64,000 bases of DNA from Craspedostauros australis. Its lineage: Eukaryota > Bacillariophyta > Bacillariophyceae > Mastogloiales > Achnanthaceae. The DNA lies in contig JAMXDE010000067.1 in assembly GCA_026770025.1 (NCBI GenBank), forward strand, positions 1 to 64,000, in the 5' to 3' direction. This document shows, in pieces, positions 9,997 to 23,224 of the stretch (positions are counted from its first letter, which is position 1; each line of letters opens with the position of its first letter). The notes under the pieces are model-generated. The model saw only the letters and a list, made by a program, of their open reading frames with translations. It did no database searches and was not told where the DNA came from. A program made the translations under genes and the position numbers.

Positions 9997-11854
9997 TCAC
10001 ACCATCGTCATCAATCCATTGCTAACCGCAATCAGATGATGTGGCCCTTGTGTCTTCAACCCGATGTTGTTCATCAGTTGATTCTGGAAGCGGATCTCAT
10101 TTCCAGCCTCCGATAGTGCGACGTGCTCTGCCTCCGTTGAGCTGAGTGTCACACTGTGCTGTGCCCTCGATCTCCAAATGATCGGCACTCCTTGTAGTAG
10201 GACGATATGTCCTCTCATGCTGATGCGATTGTCCTTGTCACCACCGAATTCGTTGTTGGTGTAGATCACAACCTTTCATGCATCGTTCTCCAATGGACTT
10301 GGCTTCATCCGTAGTCCATATTCTTTCCTGTGTCCGACATGCACTTCATGATCCTCAGAATTTCCTTGTATGCTGCGGCAGTTGGCTCCATCCAACACCT
10401 TGGTCAGTCCGTGCACTGCGTTGGCGATGTTGGGTTGCGAGTGCTTCATTTGATATAGCAGCATACCTTCTCCACTTCAGTATCTGCTGTGTTGGTCTCT
10501 GTCCTCCTTGGGCGAATCGCTATCCCTTGTTGGATGCCTTGCCCTGGTGTTCCTGGTGTACCATACCATTGCAGTTTTATCACGTCGCGGTTGGATACGA
10601 TCTCGCAGCTGATGTGGTCTTCCAGATCATCCTCCACCTTGATACCGAACCGCTCTGCTTTGATATCTTCCATGAGTTTCTTCAACTCCTGTTCATCCTT
10701 GATGCATAGGCAGTCGTCGACATGGGTTCTGATCAATCGCAGTCTCCCTTCTTTGATTCCGAATCAGAAGGCATGGATCAACTCGGCTTGGTCCGAATCC
10801 CAATTCGAGTAGGATGTCGACCAGCTTCTTCCATTGTCTTGCCCTTTGCACGAGTCCGTTGATCGTCTTCTGGATGGTTGCCATGGTTGGTGCGGTATCG
10901 GGACCTCCTGATCCGCCATAGGTGTCGTCCTTGTGTTACTGGAGGACAGGCTATCCTCCTCGCGGTAGTACAGGTGTTAATCACGTCCGTACCCTTAGTC
11001 ATAGTCATAATGACATGGCATATAAAGGTGTGACAAATAGTCTCCGAACATGTGACGAATAGTATTCAAAGCTGTGACGAATAATGTTGGGAGGTGCGGC
11101 AATCACGGGTGTTCCGACAAAGTCGTACCCTCGATTCCTAACATGCTCCATGCCCTTCCGGCAAAGCATGTAGACCTCCTCTTCGAGATCTCCATGTAGA
11201 AATTCTGTCTCAAGGTTGATAGTGGTGCTGTCCAATGTTCAGTAGCATCTTCATTGTGAGCATTCTGCGGTAGGTTGCGTCATGCATCATGGGTGTGTTG
11301 CGTTGAGGAGTCGACTCCTGCGATCTGTGAGTATCCGCATGCAATGAGTCTGGCGATGAATACGCTGTTCCTCTTCTCCTTGAATACCCCCTTTTTCTTC
11401 ACGCATCGCCGATCTCTCGGCATCTCACTCTTCTTGATCTTCTGCCAGACTCCTCGTCTGACCATGTCATAGAACTCCTTATTGATGGCATCTCGCCATT
11501 TCTTTTGCTTCGCTGGATCCGCATGATCCCAGCATTCTTCGAATGTAGTGGGGTCCAGCATCATAGCCATGTATGCATGCTCGGACGTCTCATCCCTTCT
11601 CTCGTGGTTGCTGGGGTCTTCTCAGATACCTCAGCCGACTCACCATCTCCACTGCTTGAATCTGAGTAGGAGTGGTGTTCTGGCATGTTGTTGTGCGGTG
11701 CCAAGCCGCGTATCATCCGTGGCATCCTCGCCACTGGTCTCATGGGATAGTACTCGAGGTTCGTGCCTTCAGCAGGTTGCCTCTGAGTCACTCGTACTTC
11801 GTCCCTTCCGCTAGTCAGGATCCACATGATCTTATCATTCCTTAGGCGCATATA
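9997..11854 (-). mobile_element. Copia element G: pol remains (reverse transcriptase and RNase H), broken
   Basis: Minus-strand sequence matching the 3' part of a Ty1/copia polyprotein. Going down in coordinate it covers the acidic linker after integrase, the start of reverse transcriptase (ARLIACGYSQIAGVD, INLETEFLHGDLEEEVYM), the LVQRARQWKKL region, and RNase H ending near 9997 (TLSSTEAEHVALSEA). It is a fossil with several breaks, and an LTR fragment of its own family is inserted within it. The 5' half is absent: copy A's LTR begins directly at 11855. It is most like the A/B family but distinct. Confidence 0.85.
10920..11143 (-). mobile_element. LTR fragment of the G family nested in G pol
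   Basis: On the minus strand it begins TGTTAGGAATCGAGGG at 11143 and matches the G LTR start at 9881, then becomes diverged but alignable to the shared GCCTGTCCTCC box. Reverse transcriptase similarity resumes on the low-coordinate side. It is a partial LTR of about 220 bp. I could not find a convincing target duplication. Confidence 0.7.
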
Positions 11855-12645
11855 TGTCGAGATGTACATGTGAGTATATGTCAAGATGTACGTGTATATG
11901 TGCATCGTTCACCCGTTATTCTCTCATACGCACTTGGACGGTATAACTATACTCGTGTCGATAGTATGCTGTGATTCGTCAGAATTACAGAGGAAACGGA
12001 ACACACAAAAAGGGGCAAGATTTCTGGAGGAAATTTGCAAATAACGATTTCTGAGAGAATCAGAAGATCGTCCGTCCATGCATCAATGGTACCAAGAGAA
12101 TCTCGAGGTACTTTCCAACTAAACCTCAGATGACGATATCATCTGACAGACTACTGCATCACCAATGGAACGTGACATCTGGAGAGCAGAAGGACGCCTA
12201 CTGACGTCGACAGGATGTCAGCATGTCACCACGTCGACAGCTGTCTCCAAGTCAGAGCAGGAGGCGAAGATCCGATGACCCATGAAGATCATGGATACTG
12301 AAGGTGAACTTCAAATGGTAAGTACTCATGGAGTAGAAGCCAGTACTGAATGAACAGAGTGTCGAATGCGGAGTACGCATCAAACACGGAGGATCGTGTA
12401 GCACGAGCACACGATGGTGAGAGAGAGAGAGAGAATACAGAGAGGAGCGAGAGAGGATCTCGCGTACCGACTCATAGTCGGAGACCGAATCTACGAAACA
12501 GATTGAAGCGCCGAGAGCATCGGGCAAGAGAACGAACGGACACCGAGAGTATCGGAGTGCCAACGTAATGAAATAGCAAACAGACGACTATCAACCAACA
12601 CCATCTTCCACGATCGTAGGTTACCGTGAGCGGAACTTGCCAACA
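11855..12645 (+). repeat. 5' LTR of Copia A
   Basis: 791 bp, starting TGTCGAGATGTACATG and ending GAACTTGCCAACA. Contains a GA dinucleotide run near 12418-12432. The coding region starts 82 bp downstream. Confidence 0.93.
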
Positions 12646-12727
12646 CGTTTATAAACGATAGATCAGGGCGAGCCCGCGGATCGTATCGTGCGAGGAAGAC
12701 GAACATCATTCAAGAGCAGCAGGCTGA

Positions 12728-15700
12728 ATGAGCGAGGAAGAGGAATTGAAAGACATCCCTCTGTCCAATCCGACTATCAAGAGAGAAGAAGGTGCGAGTG
12801 AGACTCCACCACGACAAGAGAAGGAAGCAGCCGCGGCTACTGTCCTATCAGGCGCAGACGCAAGCGCGATCGACGAGACCAAAGAAGAACGGTCTGCAAG
12901 ACTACATCGTAAGGAGAAGAGGATTCTCAAGGCGATCAAGCAAGAGGAGACTGGTGTGACGAAGAGCATTCGCACAGCCAAACAGGGTGGGAAAAGTGAG
13001 ACACCACCAGGAGGAGAATTTGTGACGAAAACAATCTCCGCGCAACAACAGGCGAAAATCGAAGAATCGACAACACAGAAACAAACGGAAACCAAGGGCG
13101 CGAGCGCACCAACGACGAAACAACGAATCAACATGGCGACATCAGCCAACGTGAACAAGCGACGCATCAAGGCGCCGATGTTCAGCGGTGAACAGGAAGA
13201 CTACAGCGCATGGGAGTCCCAAGCGAAGGCATACGCTCGTGCACAGAAGACGAGAGACGTGATGTTGGGCAAGACCAAGGTGCCAACAGTGAGAGAGATC
13301 GCGGCAGCCACCGATGAAGACAAGGAAGCGATGGAGGAGATCTACGAGCTGGGATGCGACTGCTTCAGCGATCTGATCCTCATGATGGATGCAGAGAAAG
13401 GAAAAGGCAAGCAGGCCATCCAGTACATCAACCAATGCATCTCCGACGACTACCCTGAAGGAGACGCACACGCAGCGTGGAACGTTCTCGCGGAGAAGTT
13501 CCGACCATCCGATGCGGTGACGAAGATCAAACTCAAGCGCCAATTCAACAACGAAAAGATGAAGAGAGACACGGACCCCGACATCTACATCACGCAACTC
13601 GAGAGTCTACGATCGCGTCTCCACGATGTCAAATACGAGATCACGGACGAGGAAATGATCATGCAGATTCTCAGCACGGTGAGCAACGAATACAGAACTC
13701 ACATCGTGAACTTCCAACACCAACTCACGTTCAATCCGGAACTGGTTACCATCAACACGATCAGAGGAGTACTCCGCACTGCATACGCCACTCACAGAGG
13801 AGGCAAAGCATACGTCGACGACTTCCAAGACAGTAACACGAAGAGCAACGACACCGGCTTCACAAGCACCGGTAACTTCAAGGGTACTTGTCACAACTGT
13901 GGCGTGTATGGCCATAGATCCGCCGATTGCCCAGAACGCAAGAAACCGAACAACAAGAAAAACAACAACAACAACAACAAGATGAACGGAAAGCGCAACA
14001 AGGGAAGCGGCTTCAAGGGCAAGTGCAACTACTGTGGCATCTTCGGACATCGCGAGGCGGAGTGCCGAAAGAAGAAGTTCAACGAGAAGAAGAAGGCCGA
14101 CGAACAGGCCAACACAGCAACGCAAGGACACGACAAGAGCGGGCACGAGATGGTACTCTCTGCGAAGGACATGCCACTCTGCATGTTGGTGTCCGACGAC
14201 TACATCGAAGACTCCTTCTTCGATAACTTCGAATACGTCGGGAGTGACGACGAAGTACAGGATGATGAGATCATCCCGGAGTGGCTCAGCGAGGAGCCAA
14301 TCATCCACGAGGTGGATCCAAGACGCGAAGTGAGCTACGAATGCTGCTTCAACGCGCACGACCTGATCGGTTCATACGGCGACGAAGCTGAGATGGACGA
14401 TGAGGCCAACAATAGCGACATCGAAGAGGCCATGAGCGATGACGACGACGACGCCGACGAGGACGGCGCAGATGAAGACGATGAGGCGGACCGCGGCGCG
14501 GCGCCTCCTCCTCCAGTGGCGGGGAACAACAGATCGGGCATCTTCGACGAGGATGACAGCGACGAATCCGAGGACGGCAATCATCCAGACGACAGCTTCA
14601 ATCCAAACGAGCGTGTCGTGTACCCAGGGAATATCGACTTCCCACCAATCGAGGATCCCAACAGGTCCAACTACCTCCATCGTCATGACACCATCCCATA
14701 TGCAACAGAAACAGCATTGGTGATCCAGAAGCAACTCATCTTCGATACAGTGATGGAAGCAGGAGTGAGCCTGTTCCCAGGAATCGAACGAGGAGTACTC
14801 AGACCGATATGGGTCAACATGATGGGATCCATCCTATCCGAGAACTTCAGATCGATTGAAGAGATTCTCGCCAATTCAGTTGTGATCAATCGCATACTGG
14901 AAGCAGCCGAGACAGAGACAATCCCAGAGACGGATCTTCATTACATCCTTGGAGGATGTATGCGCGTACTCTTACGCGAACGACCACGGGTCCATCCATA
15001 CGATCCAGCCACAGGATCTCATTGGAACAGTACGATTCCATCGGACTACGCGCAATTACCCGATGACATGGATGACGGAGATCATCATCCTCCATACAAC
15101 GAAGATGGAGTCCACGAAGACAATGATGACGGCAGCTTCAACGACGAGATAGCTGCGGCAGCTGTGGAGCAACTCCACGAGCTGAGCACCAAGTACAAGG
15201 ACAAGGTCAACAAGGACACCTGGCTCGCCGACAGCGGAGCTTCGTGTCACATCGTCAATTCAGACGCCGCTCTCTTCAACGTACGGCATATCAAGTCCTT
15301 CGTCCAAGTGGGAGACAGCACGAAGCTGGATTCTCCCAAGATGGGGTCCATTCGCTTGAAGATCAAGCAGCGAGACAACACTGGCCACATCATCCGGCTC
15401 GATGACGTGAAGTACACACCGAAAATGGCGGTGAACCTTTTCTCCACGAACAAGGCTCTGTACAACGGTTACAAGCTTGGTAACAACGGCATTCTGATGG
15501 ACATCATCAACAGATCCGGAATGAAGATCGTATTCGACCGAGTCTTCCCCACATCCAGCGGATTCATCACGGGAGTGCAGATGCATCCCATCATGCCAAC
15601 AGACGATGACAAAGCTTGTACAGCTATCGTCAAGAATCCATCCAAGGAGATCAGCGCGGTGAACCTGCACCGAATGCTCGGCCACGCGCCACTCGAGACC

Positions 15701-18700
15701 ATGAAGCGGACGGCCGCTCAGTACGGATGGAAAATCATCGGCGAGATGCCGGTGTGTCGTGACTGCGCGGTCGCGAACGCAAGAGTGAAGAACATCCCGA
15801 AGGCAACTATTCCAAGAGCTACTCGCCGCGGCGAACGGTTCTTCATTGACATTAGTTACACTAAACACATAAGCTTTGGAGATAAACGCTACTGGACCCT
15901 GATGGTGGACGACTGCACGGATCACTGCTGGAGTTTCTTTCTCAAGAACAAGAGTGATCAACCAGGATACATCAAACGATTCGTCCAGACGATCAAGTCA
16001 CAGACTGGTGACCAACAGATCATCTTCCAAGGTGACAACAGCGGAGAGAATAAATCCACGGAGGATATTCTCATCGATGCAGGACTCAACGTGAAATTCG
16101 AATACACGGCATCGAACACGCCGCAACAGAACAGCAGAGTGTAACGCAAGTTCGCGTACCTCTACACCAAGATCCGCTCCATGCTCAACGGAGCACAGCT
16201 CGACAAAGAGTATAGGCATGGCCTGTGGGCAGCAGCTGCTAGCACTGCCACCGCCATCGCCAACATCACTGTAGCGAAGAACCAGAAGGAGTCACCACAT
16301 CGACAATTCTTCGGCAACGATCCACCATACGCGGATGCACTCCGCACTTTCGGAGAGGTGGGTGTTGTGAAGACTACCTACGGCGGGATTACCGCCAAGC
16401 TCAAGAATAGAGGAGAAGAGATGGTGTTCATCGGATATGCACACCAACATGCATCAGGGGTCTACAACATGTATAGACCATCGACCAAGTCACTCATCTG
16501 CTCACGCGATATCAAGTGGCTTAACCAATCATACGGACAGTTCCGTGGCTGGGCACCAGCACCGAACATATCCAACGAAACAGGAACAACGGACGCAGAC
16601 GGCTTCACAACCATCGGACGGAAGGGAGCAACGCCAAGGACGGGAACGCGTCAAACATCGGAAGCGAAGAGAGTATCTTTCACTGACAACAACAGGTACT
16701 ACATCCTATCAGACAGCGATGATGAGGATAATGAGGACGATGGAGTAACGACTCAACTAGTCCACAATGACGAGGAAGATCGGAGCGAATCCAATCATGA
16801 GGATGATGAGATCCTACCATCCGGCGACGAAGCCGACGATGACACAGGCGTCACTCCTCCGAACACACCAGTGAGATCTACACATGACACACCATCCAGA
16901 TCTCCACCAAGCAAACCAAGCAAGCGTGACATAGCTAGAAAGGAGAGGATCCGACGTCACGAAGCACGAGGCAGGAAGGGAGAAGCTAATCCCAAGTCAA
17001 CTGGAGGGAAGAGTATTCCCAGAGCTCTGCGCGAGCTCGCAGACTTCAACGAACGAGGTCGAAAGGAAGAAGGCTATGAGAGCGATCCATCATCCAACGA
17101 GGCGAGTGACGAACTCAGCGACGAGATGATCGACGACTCCAACAATGCAACTACAGATGACGAAGAAATCGAAGACGAAGATGAAGAGATCGAGATCACT
17201 CACCATAGCACGACTGGATTATACGGAATGAATGCAATCATCACCGAGAGACCAGCGATCGACATCGGACTGTCGATGCAGGACGAGAACAAGGAACCAG
17301 AGAAGCACATCGAACCTACAACATTCGATGGAGCCTTCAATCACCCAGATCCTATCCATCGAAAGGGATATCGAGCAGCCATCAAGAAGGAGTTCGACTC
17401 CATGGATACACGCAAGGTGTATAGCAAGATCAAACGAGACGCCATCCCACGCGGCCGCAGATGCTGCAAGTGCAAATGGGTCTTCAAGCTGAAGCGTGAC
17501 GGCACACATCGAGCGCGGCTCGTTGCATGTGGCTATTCACAAGTCGCAGGAGTAGACTTCCAAGAGCATTACTCACCCGTCATCCATGACGTGACCTATC
17601 GGGTCATGATGGTGATCATGCTAATCAAGAAGATGGACTGCGCACTCGTCGATGTCGTAACAGCATTCCTACATGGAGACCTCGACGAGGAGATCTACAT
17701 GAACTGTCCCAACGGGATGGATCATCAACCAGACGAAGCCCTGACCCTACACAAGCCAATCTACGGACTTGTGCAGAGCGCCAGGCAATGGTTCAAGATG
17801 TTGGTATCGACCCTCAAGAATATCAACTTCGAACAGAGCGCAGCAGACCCATGCCTGTTCTACAGGAAGACGAACGAAGGAAGCATGATCGTGGCCATCT
17901 ACGTGGACGATTGCTTCTGTTGCGGAGACTCCAAGGCACTGGAGACATTCCTGAAGGACATCCAAGGCAGCAAATTCAAGGTGACAATCGAGCGCGGACT
18001 TGGAGACTACCTCAGCTGCAACATCGAACTGAACCATGACAAGACTAGAGCGACATTGCGTCAACCACATCTCATCCGACACCTCATTGAAGAGTTCGGG
18101 ACCAAGGTTGAGAAGATGCAACGTTATGGGACACCGGGAACCCCGGGTCAAATCATCGTATGACCATCCGAAGATAACGGACTGCAGAAGGTCGGACCGG
18201 AAGAACATGCCGAATACCGCCAAGGCGTCGGTATGCTACTCTTCCTCATCAAGCACTCGCGACCAGATATCGCGAACCCTGTGAGGGAACTCTCCAAGGT
18301 ATTGATCGGGCCCACCAAGGCCGCAATGAAGGAGATGTATCGGATCATTAAGTATGTGATCGATACAAAGGACTATGGATTGAAGATCCATCCAGCGCGT
18401 CCAGACGACGACGGCTGGGACATGGAGCTCTTCTGCAATAGCGAATATGCAGGAGACAAGAACACGAGAATCAGCGTAGGAGGGTTCATCCTATATCTGT
18501 GCAAGGTACCAATCCTTTGGCGATCCAAGGCACAGAAGGCCGTCACACTCAGCTCATCCGAAGCAGAATACGTTGCCTTTTCCGAAGCGGCAAAGGAGAT
18601 CTTCTTCGTCGTGCAGCTACTCGAAAGTGTGGGCGTCCCAGTGAAGACACCGATCAAGGTCCGTGTGGACAACATCGGAGCGATCTTCATCGCCAAGAAC

Positions 18701-18898
18701 CCATCAACATCCCAACGATCGCGGCACATTGACGTGCGCCATCACTACGTGAGGAACATGGTAATCAACAAAACCATCAAAATCATTTTCGTCAAATCCG
18801 AACAGAACACAAGCGACGGATTCACCAAGAACATCAAGGCCGACTTACAACGTGAACACGAGAAGTCGTACCTTGACACATCGAGAACATTCGAATGA
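12728..18898 (+). pseudogene. Copia A gag-pol region (fossil)
   Basis: Parts in order: gag, with an N-terminal acidic and basic stretch, a UBN2-like capsid region and two CCHC zinc knuckles (CHNCGVYGHRSADC and CNYCGIFGHREAEC, near 13890-14080); a long Asp/Glu-rich linker; protease (DSGASCH, near 15230); integrase with an HHCC-type zinc-binding end and the catalytic core (15650-16150); a second acidic linker; reverse transcriptase with YVDD (17380-18160); and RNase H to the end. The start at 12728 is shared with copy B. The region is broken in about two places and should not be counted as a working gene. Confidence 0.92.
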
Positions 18899-18918
18899 CC
18901 GAATGCACACAGGAAGGG

Positions 18919-19706
18919 TGTCGAGATGTACATGTGAGTATATGTCAAGATGTACGTGTATATGTGCATCGTTCACCCGCTATTCTCTCATACGCACTTG
19001 GACGGTACAACTATACTCGTGTCGATAGTATACTGTGATTCGTCAGATTTACAGGAGAAATGGAACACACGAAAAAGGGGCAAGATTTCTGGAGGAAATT
19101 TGCAATCGACGATTTCTGGAAGAATCAGAAGATCGTCCGTCCATGCATCAATGGTACCAAGAGAATCTCGAGGTACTTCCCAACTAAACCTCAGATGACG
19201 ATATCATCTGACAGACTACTGCATCACCAATGGAACGTGACATCTGGAGAGCAGAAGGACGCCTACTGACGTCGACAGGATGTCAACATGTCACCACGTC
19301 GAAAGCTGTCTCCAAGTCAGAGCAGGAGGCGAAGATCCGATGACCCATGAAGATCATGGATACTGAAGGTGAACTTCAAATGGTAAGTACTCATGGAGTA
19401 GAAGCCAGTACTGAATGAACAGAGTGTCGAATGCGGAGTACGCATCGAACACGGAGTATCGTGTAGCACGAGCGCATGATGTTAAGAGAGAGAGAATACA
19501 GAGAGGAGCGAGAGAGGATCTCGCGTACCGACTCATAGTCGGAGACTGAATCTACGAAACAGATTGAAGCGCCGAGAGCATCGGGCAAGACAACTGGTGT
19601 ACACCAAGAGGATCGGAGTAACCAACTAATGAAATAGCAAACGAACGACTATCAACCAACACCATCTTCCACGATTGTAGGTTACCGTGAGCGGAACTTG
19701 CCAACA
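18919..19706 (+). repeat. 3' LTR of Copia A
   Basis: 788 bp, with the same ends as the 5' LTR. The foldback begins at the very next base. Confidence 0.93.
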
Positions 19707-20807
19707 GATGATTGGATCAATGAAATGGCCGGCGTATCACTGCGACAGACTCGAAAATAATGATTTAGCCACAGAGTCAACACATCAACCATTTCTTGGT
19801 GGGACAGTGTAAAGTACTCTAGTTTATGATGTTGTTGATGAATCCTGTTGAGCAGAGGGTCGAACCAACTATATTGCATACTGACATCAATCATTGGCAT
19901 GTACCTACCTTGGAACGGTCTACATTCAACTGCAAGGAGGTTCAGATCACCTGTAGTCAGTTCCTGTGATACCATTTGGTCACTGTGTGTACTGTGTTGG
20001 TCATATGTGCATACAAAAGGTCAAGCATACTTGATTATAACAACCCCACTACTCCAAGCGCACTCTATAGGGTACAGCCACGAAGTTTGAGGCCTTAGAT
20101 CCATCTGCAAGGTGCTCAAATCTGGATATGGAGATAGCAAGTGATGATGTGTGTAGCAGTACTGTGAACTCCTCACATGGCAGCACATGCTGTTCGATTG
20201 GAGCACCTTCCAGAAGGATCTAAGACTTCGAACTTCGTGGATGTATCCTTTGGAGTGTGTTGCAAGTGCTCGTCAGGTTGGATTGGACGACTATGAACGT
20301 TTTCCCTGCACATCTGTTCGAGTTCCTGTACACCGCGTGCCGTATCGCACAGTACTGTGACACACAGCATTGCTTGCTATCTCCATATCCAGATTTGAGC
20401 ACCTTGCAGATGGATCTAAGGCCTCAAACTTCGTGGCTGTACCCTATAGAGTGCGCTTGGAGTAGTGGGGTTGTTATAATCAAGTATGCTTGACCTTTTG
20501 TATGCACATATGACCAACACAGTACACACAGTGACCAAATGGTATCTCAGGAACTGACTACAGGTGATCTGAACCTCCTTGCAGTTGAATGTAGACCGTT
20601 CCAAGGTAGGTACATGCCAATGATTGATGTCAGTATGCAATATAGTTGGTTCGACCCTCTGCTCAACAGGATTCATCAACAACATCATAAACTAGAGTAC
20701 TTTACACTGTCCCACCAAGAAATGGTTGATGTGTTGACTCCGTGGCTAAATCATTATTTTCGAGTCTGTCGCAGTGATACGCCGGCCATTTCATTGATCC
20801 AATCATC
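19707..20807. repeat. Near-perfect foldback (long inverted repeat)
   Basis: Arms of about 435 bp (19707-20140 and 20374-20807) are reverse complements with only two or three mismatches by eye; the spacer is about 230 bp and less symmetrical. The two arms therefore give the same small reading frame on opposite strands, which I treat as non-coding. Boxes such as AAGGTGCTCAAATCTGGAT and the TTCGAACTTCGTGGATGTA segment are related to the modules of element 1. The left arm begins exactly where the LTR of copy A ends, so the left outer end was probably cut by that junction. No target duplication seen. Confidence 0.9.
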
Positions 20808-20990
20808 GTGTCAGGCACCAACACGACCTGGTTAGTCCACTTTGGTCTCCAAAAAGACCTGGTTAGTGAATTTGCTCACAACTTCCACACACAACATTCA
20901 TATTCTCAGAAGATAACAGTTGATAGGACACATTTGGGCCCACAACTAGATCTGTTCTATTGGATTGAGTAATCTCTTGTGTTCCAGTGC
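20808..20990. other. Spacer, nothing recognised
   Basis: Unique-looking sequence between the foldback and the decamer array. GACCTGGTTAGT occurs twice (near 20828 and 20865). No gene seen. Confidence 0.5.
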
Positions 20991-21150
20991 TGTCCGGATT
21001 TGTCCAGATATGTCCAGATTTGTCCGGATTTGTCCAGTTTTGTCCAGATCTGTCCAGATTTGTCCAGATTTGTCCAGATCTGTCCGGATTTGTCCGTACG
21101 TGTCCGAATGGGTCGAGTCTGTCCGTATATGTCCTACATAGTCCGTTAGA
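20991..21150 (+). repeat. 10-bp tandem array (TGTCCAGATT)
   Basis: Twelve units in perfect 10-bp register to 21110 (consensus TGTCCRGATT), then a few decayed units to about 21150. One unit is close to one helical turn. It has open frames in more than one register, as expected of a decamer, and I do not call it coding. Confidence 0.92.
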
Positions 21151-23224
21151 TGCAAGTTCTTATTTCAATGTTCACGTCCTACAGAATCTGTAACTTTCTG
21201 TGGCAAAAAATACTTATCTCTAATTCGTGTCCTGTAAGACTCAAACTGGCTTTTTTCACTTTATTCTGGACAAATTGTTGGGTGTTCCAGAATTGCTGCG
21301 CCTCGAAGGGGCTGGGATGTCGCAACAACCACTGCTCCTCTTCATTCCTCTCGTCGCGTCACATGTGAACGCCAGGCCCAAGAGTTTTCCTTCACATTCG
21401 CGTTCCTCTGAGCCAAGGCTTTTTAATCTTCGTCGGGGGAGCGCTTTGCAGAAGACAGTGAAGCACATGGCGATGAGGTTGGTCTCAGTCTCGGTCTCGA
21501 TTGTGCTTCTCTTCGCGCGCACGCTCGTGATGCGTTGCCACCGGCGATGCGGTTAACAATGTCGCTACTATTGGTGTTGTTGCTGATGATGCTGGTACGA
21601 ATCTATCTGCTCCCACGCTGCTCCTTGGGAAAGCAAAGCATTTCTAGAACATAGACAGAACATGTGTTTGGGGTGGTTGCGAGGACTGTTCGACTGCATC
21701 CTCGGCGAGTATACCACATGAATCACATTGAAGTGCGGCATCACTCTTGGCAACTCCATCGAACGCTCTGGATCTCTCGTGTTGCATTCCTGCATGCCTC
21801 TGTCTTCTGCCAATACGCCGGATCGTGGCGGCTTCACCGTACACGCGATGACGACACGCATTATCACATTGGCGGGTGTGCTTGATCTTTCAAGTTTTAT
21901 CCGCTGAATGACCGAAGCGGGAGAATGGAGCCGGTCCGAGAATAACTTTGTGGGCATTGGAAGGCCACAAAAGCGCCAACACGTCTGGGTGCAAACATAT
22001 CATGACAGTAACACAACACAACCAGAATTAACACAGCCATTATTACGACTTTGATACTTTCGAATGCTGTGCATACTTGCGTGTCTCGTCACAGCATCAA
22101 TTCAACACAAACGTCATTCCCAGAGTTTCTTGGTGACGCAAACCAATAAATAGAGCGGATCAAGAAATGCCATTGGTGAAGCACAACAGCTTTCAGTTGT
22201 CGGAGCTGGTCGTGATCACAACCTCAACGAGATAACATTTAGAAATGAGTGAAGGTGGTCACGGAGAAAATAGGAACTTGGTGGTGAACGCGCAAGGACC
22301 AATGTGTGCGGGTGTGATCCGTGTGTGTCGCAAGCGGTAGCTAGTGGGGCCTTGTCGACTCACTTCAGCAGTGGCGCACCACATCGCAACTTCTACCAAC
22401 GACGTCAGCAACGCGAGTGCGAATGAAACGGCGTCAATCTCGTTCAATTCGTATGAATGCCATGCACACACATCAACAGGACAGGAACGAATCTCTTTGT
22501 TTTGAGACCAGCTGTTATTGGTGTGGATCATGTTGTTGGACTGTGTTGAAGAGACGAAGGATCGAATGAGCTGTCATAAAAAACAATTGGCGAACAGATT
22601 GTCCTCCGAAGCGCAGCATCACCACACAGCAATCGACAAGCATTGCCAGGGTGATCACAAGCCTCTCTCCGGCCAAAGCCAGATTTAAACCAAAGGTACG
22701 TTCCGTTCAGCGATCAATTGCAAATGCAGGGTTGCAAGATGAATGATTGTGTGTAGGGCGAGGAGCCCATGACGGAAGGATTCGTTCGCAGCACTCATCC
22801 TGCCCGACACAGCGTGCTGCCTCAAGCAGATGCACACATCGGGAGCATCAGCATCACAGGCAGCATCTGGGGAGGACGCTCCCATCGGATCAGCTGTCAT
22901 CGTCATGGGAGTGTGATGCGTCATGATGCCACGCGACCTCCACGCTTGTCGTTCCGATCGCATGCTTGCTTTGGCATGTTGGTGACGTGCTGTGTCATCA
23001 CCTCCAACTCTGCTCTACTCTGCCTGCCCAATACACTGCTGCCACGTTCTGTTACTCTGCCCAACTCAACTCAACCCCACATCTCTCGTGTTTCACCGGT
23101 ACGAGTGCTTCTGTTCCCGCACTCCACCATGCGCTGCGCTGCTCTATCCGTCTCCAACACAAAATAAATCGCAGCACACAATCCAAGCAACCGACAAACA
23201 GCAACCAGCAAGTACCGAACAACC
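21151..23224. other. Intergenic region upstream of secreted gene 1
   Basis: About 2 kb without a gene I can support. Frames of up to about 130 codons exist on both strands (for example 21568-21957 minus) but show no domain, no bias and no paralogue. The last 60 bases before 23225 are A/C-rich and include CAAGTACCGAACAACC, nearly identical to the sequence just before the start of gene 2, so this short leader is conserved between the paralogues. The promoter must lie here, but I can name no element. Confidence 0.5.

Larger units (their letters stand above)
11855..19706 (+). mobile_element. Copia copy A (LTR retrotransposon), broken
   Basis: Ty1/copia element with both LTRs and a single gag-pol region in Copia order. 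The coding region looks broken in about two places. The LTRs differ by a few percent by eye, with clustered differences, so it is of moderate age. Same family as copy B (36144-48939), to which it is very similar throughout. The 5-bp flanks do not match (ATATA before, GATGA after), so the normal target duplication is missing: the left flank is G pol and the right flank is the foldback. Confidence 0.93.

Noticed and set aside
19682-20835. Identical small protein frames on opposite strands as a duplicated gene
   Set aside because: They are the two arms of one palindrome, reach the LTR on one side, and show no domain.
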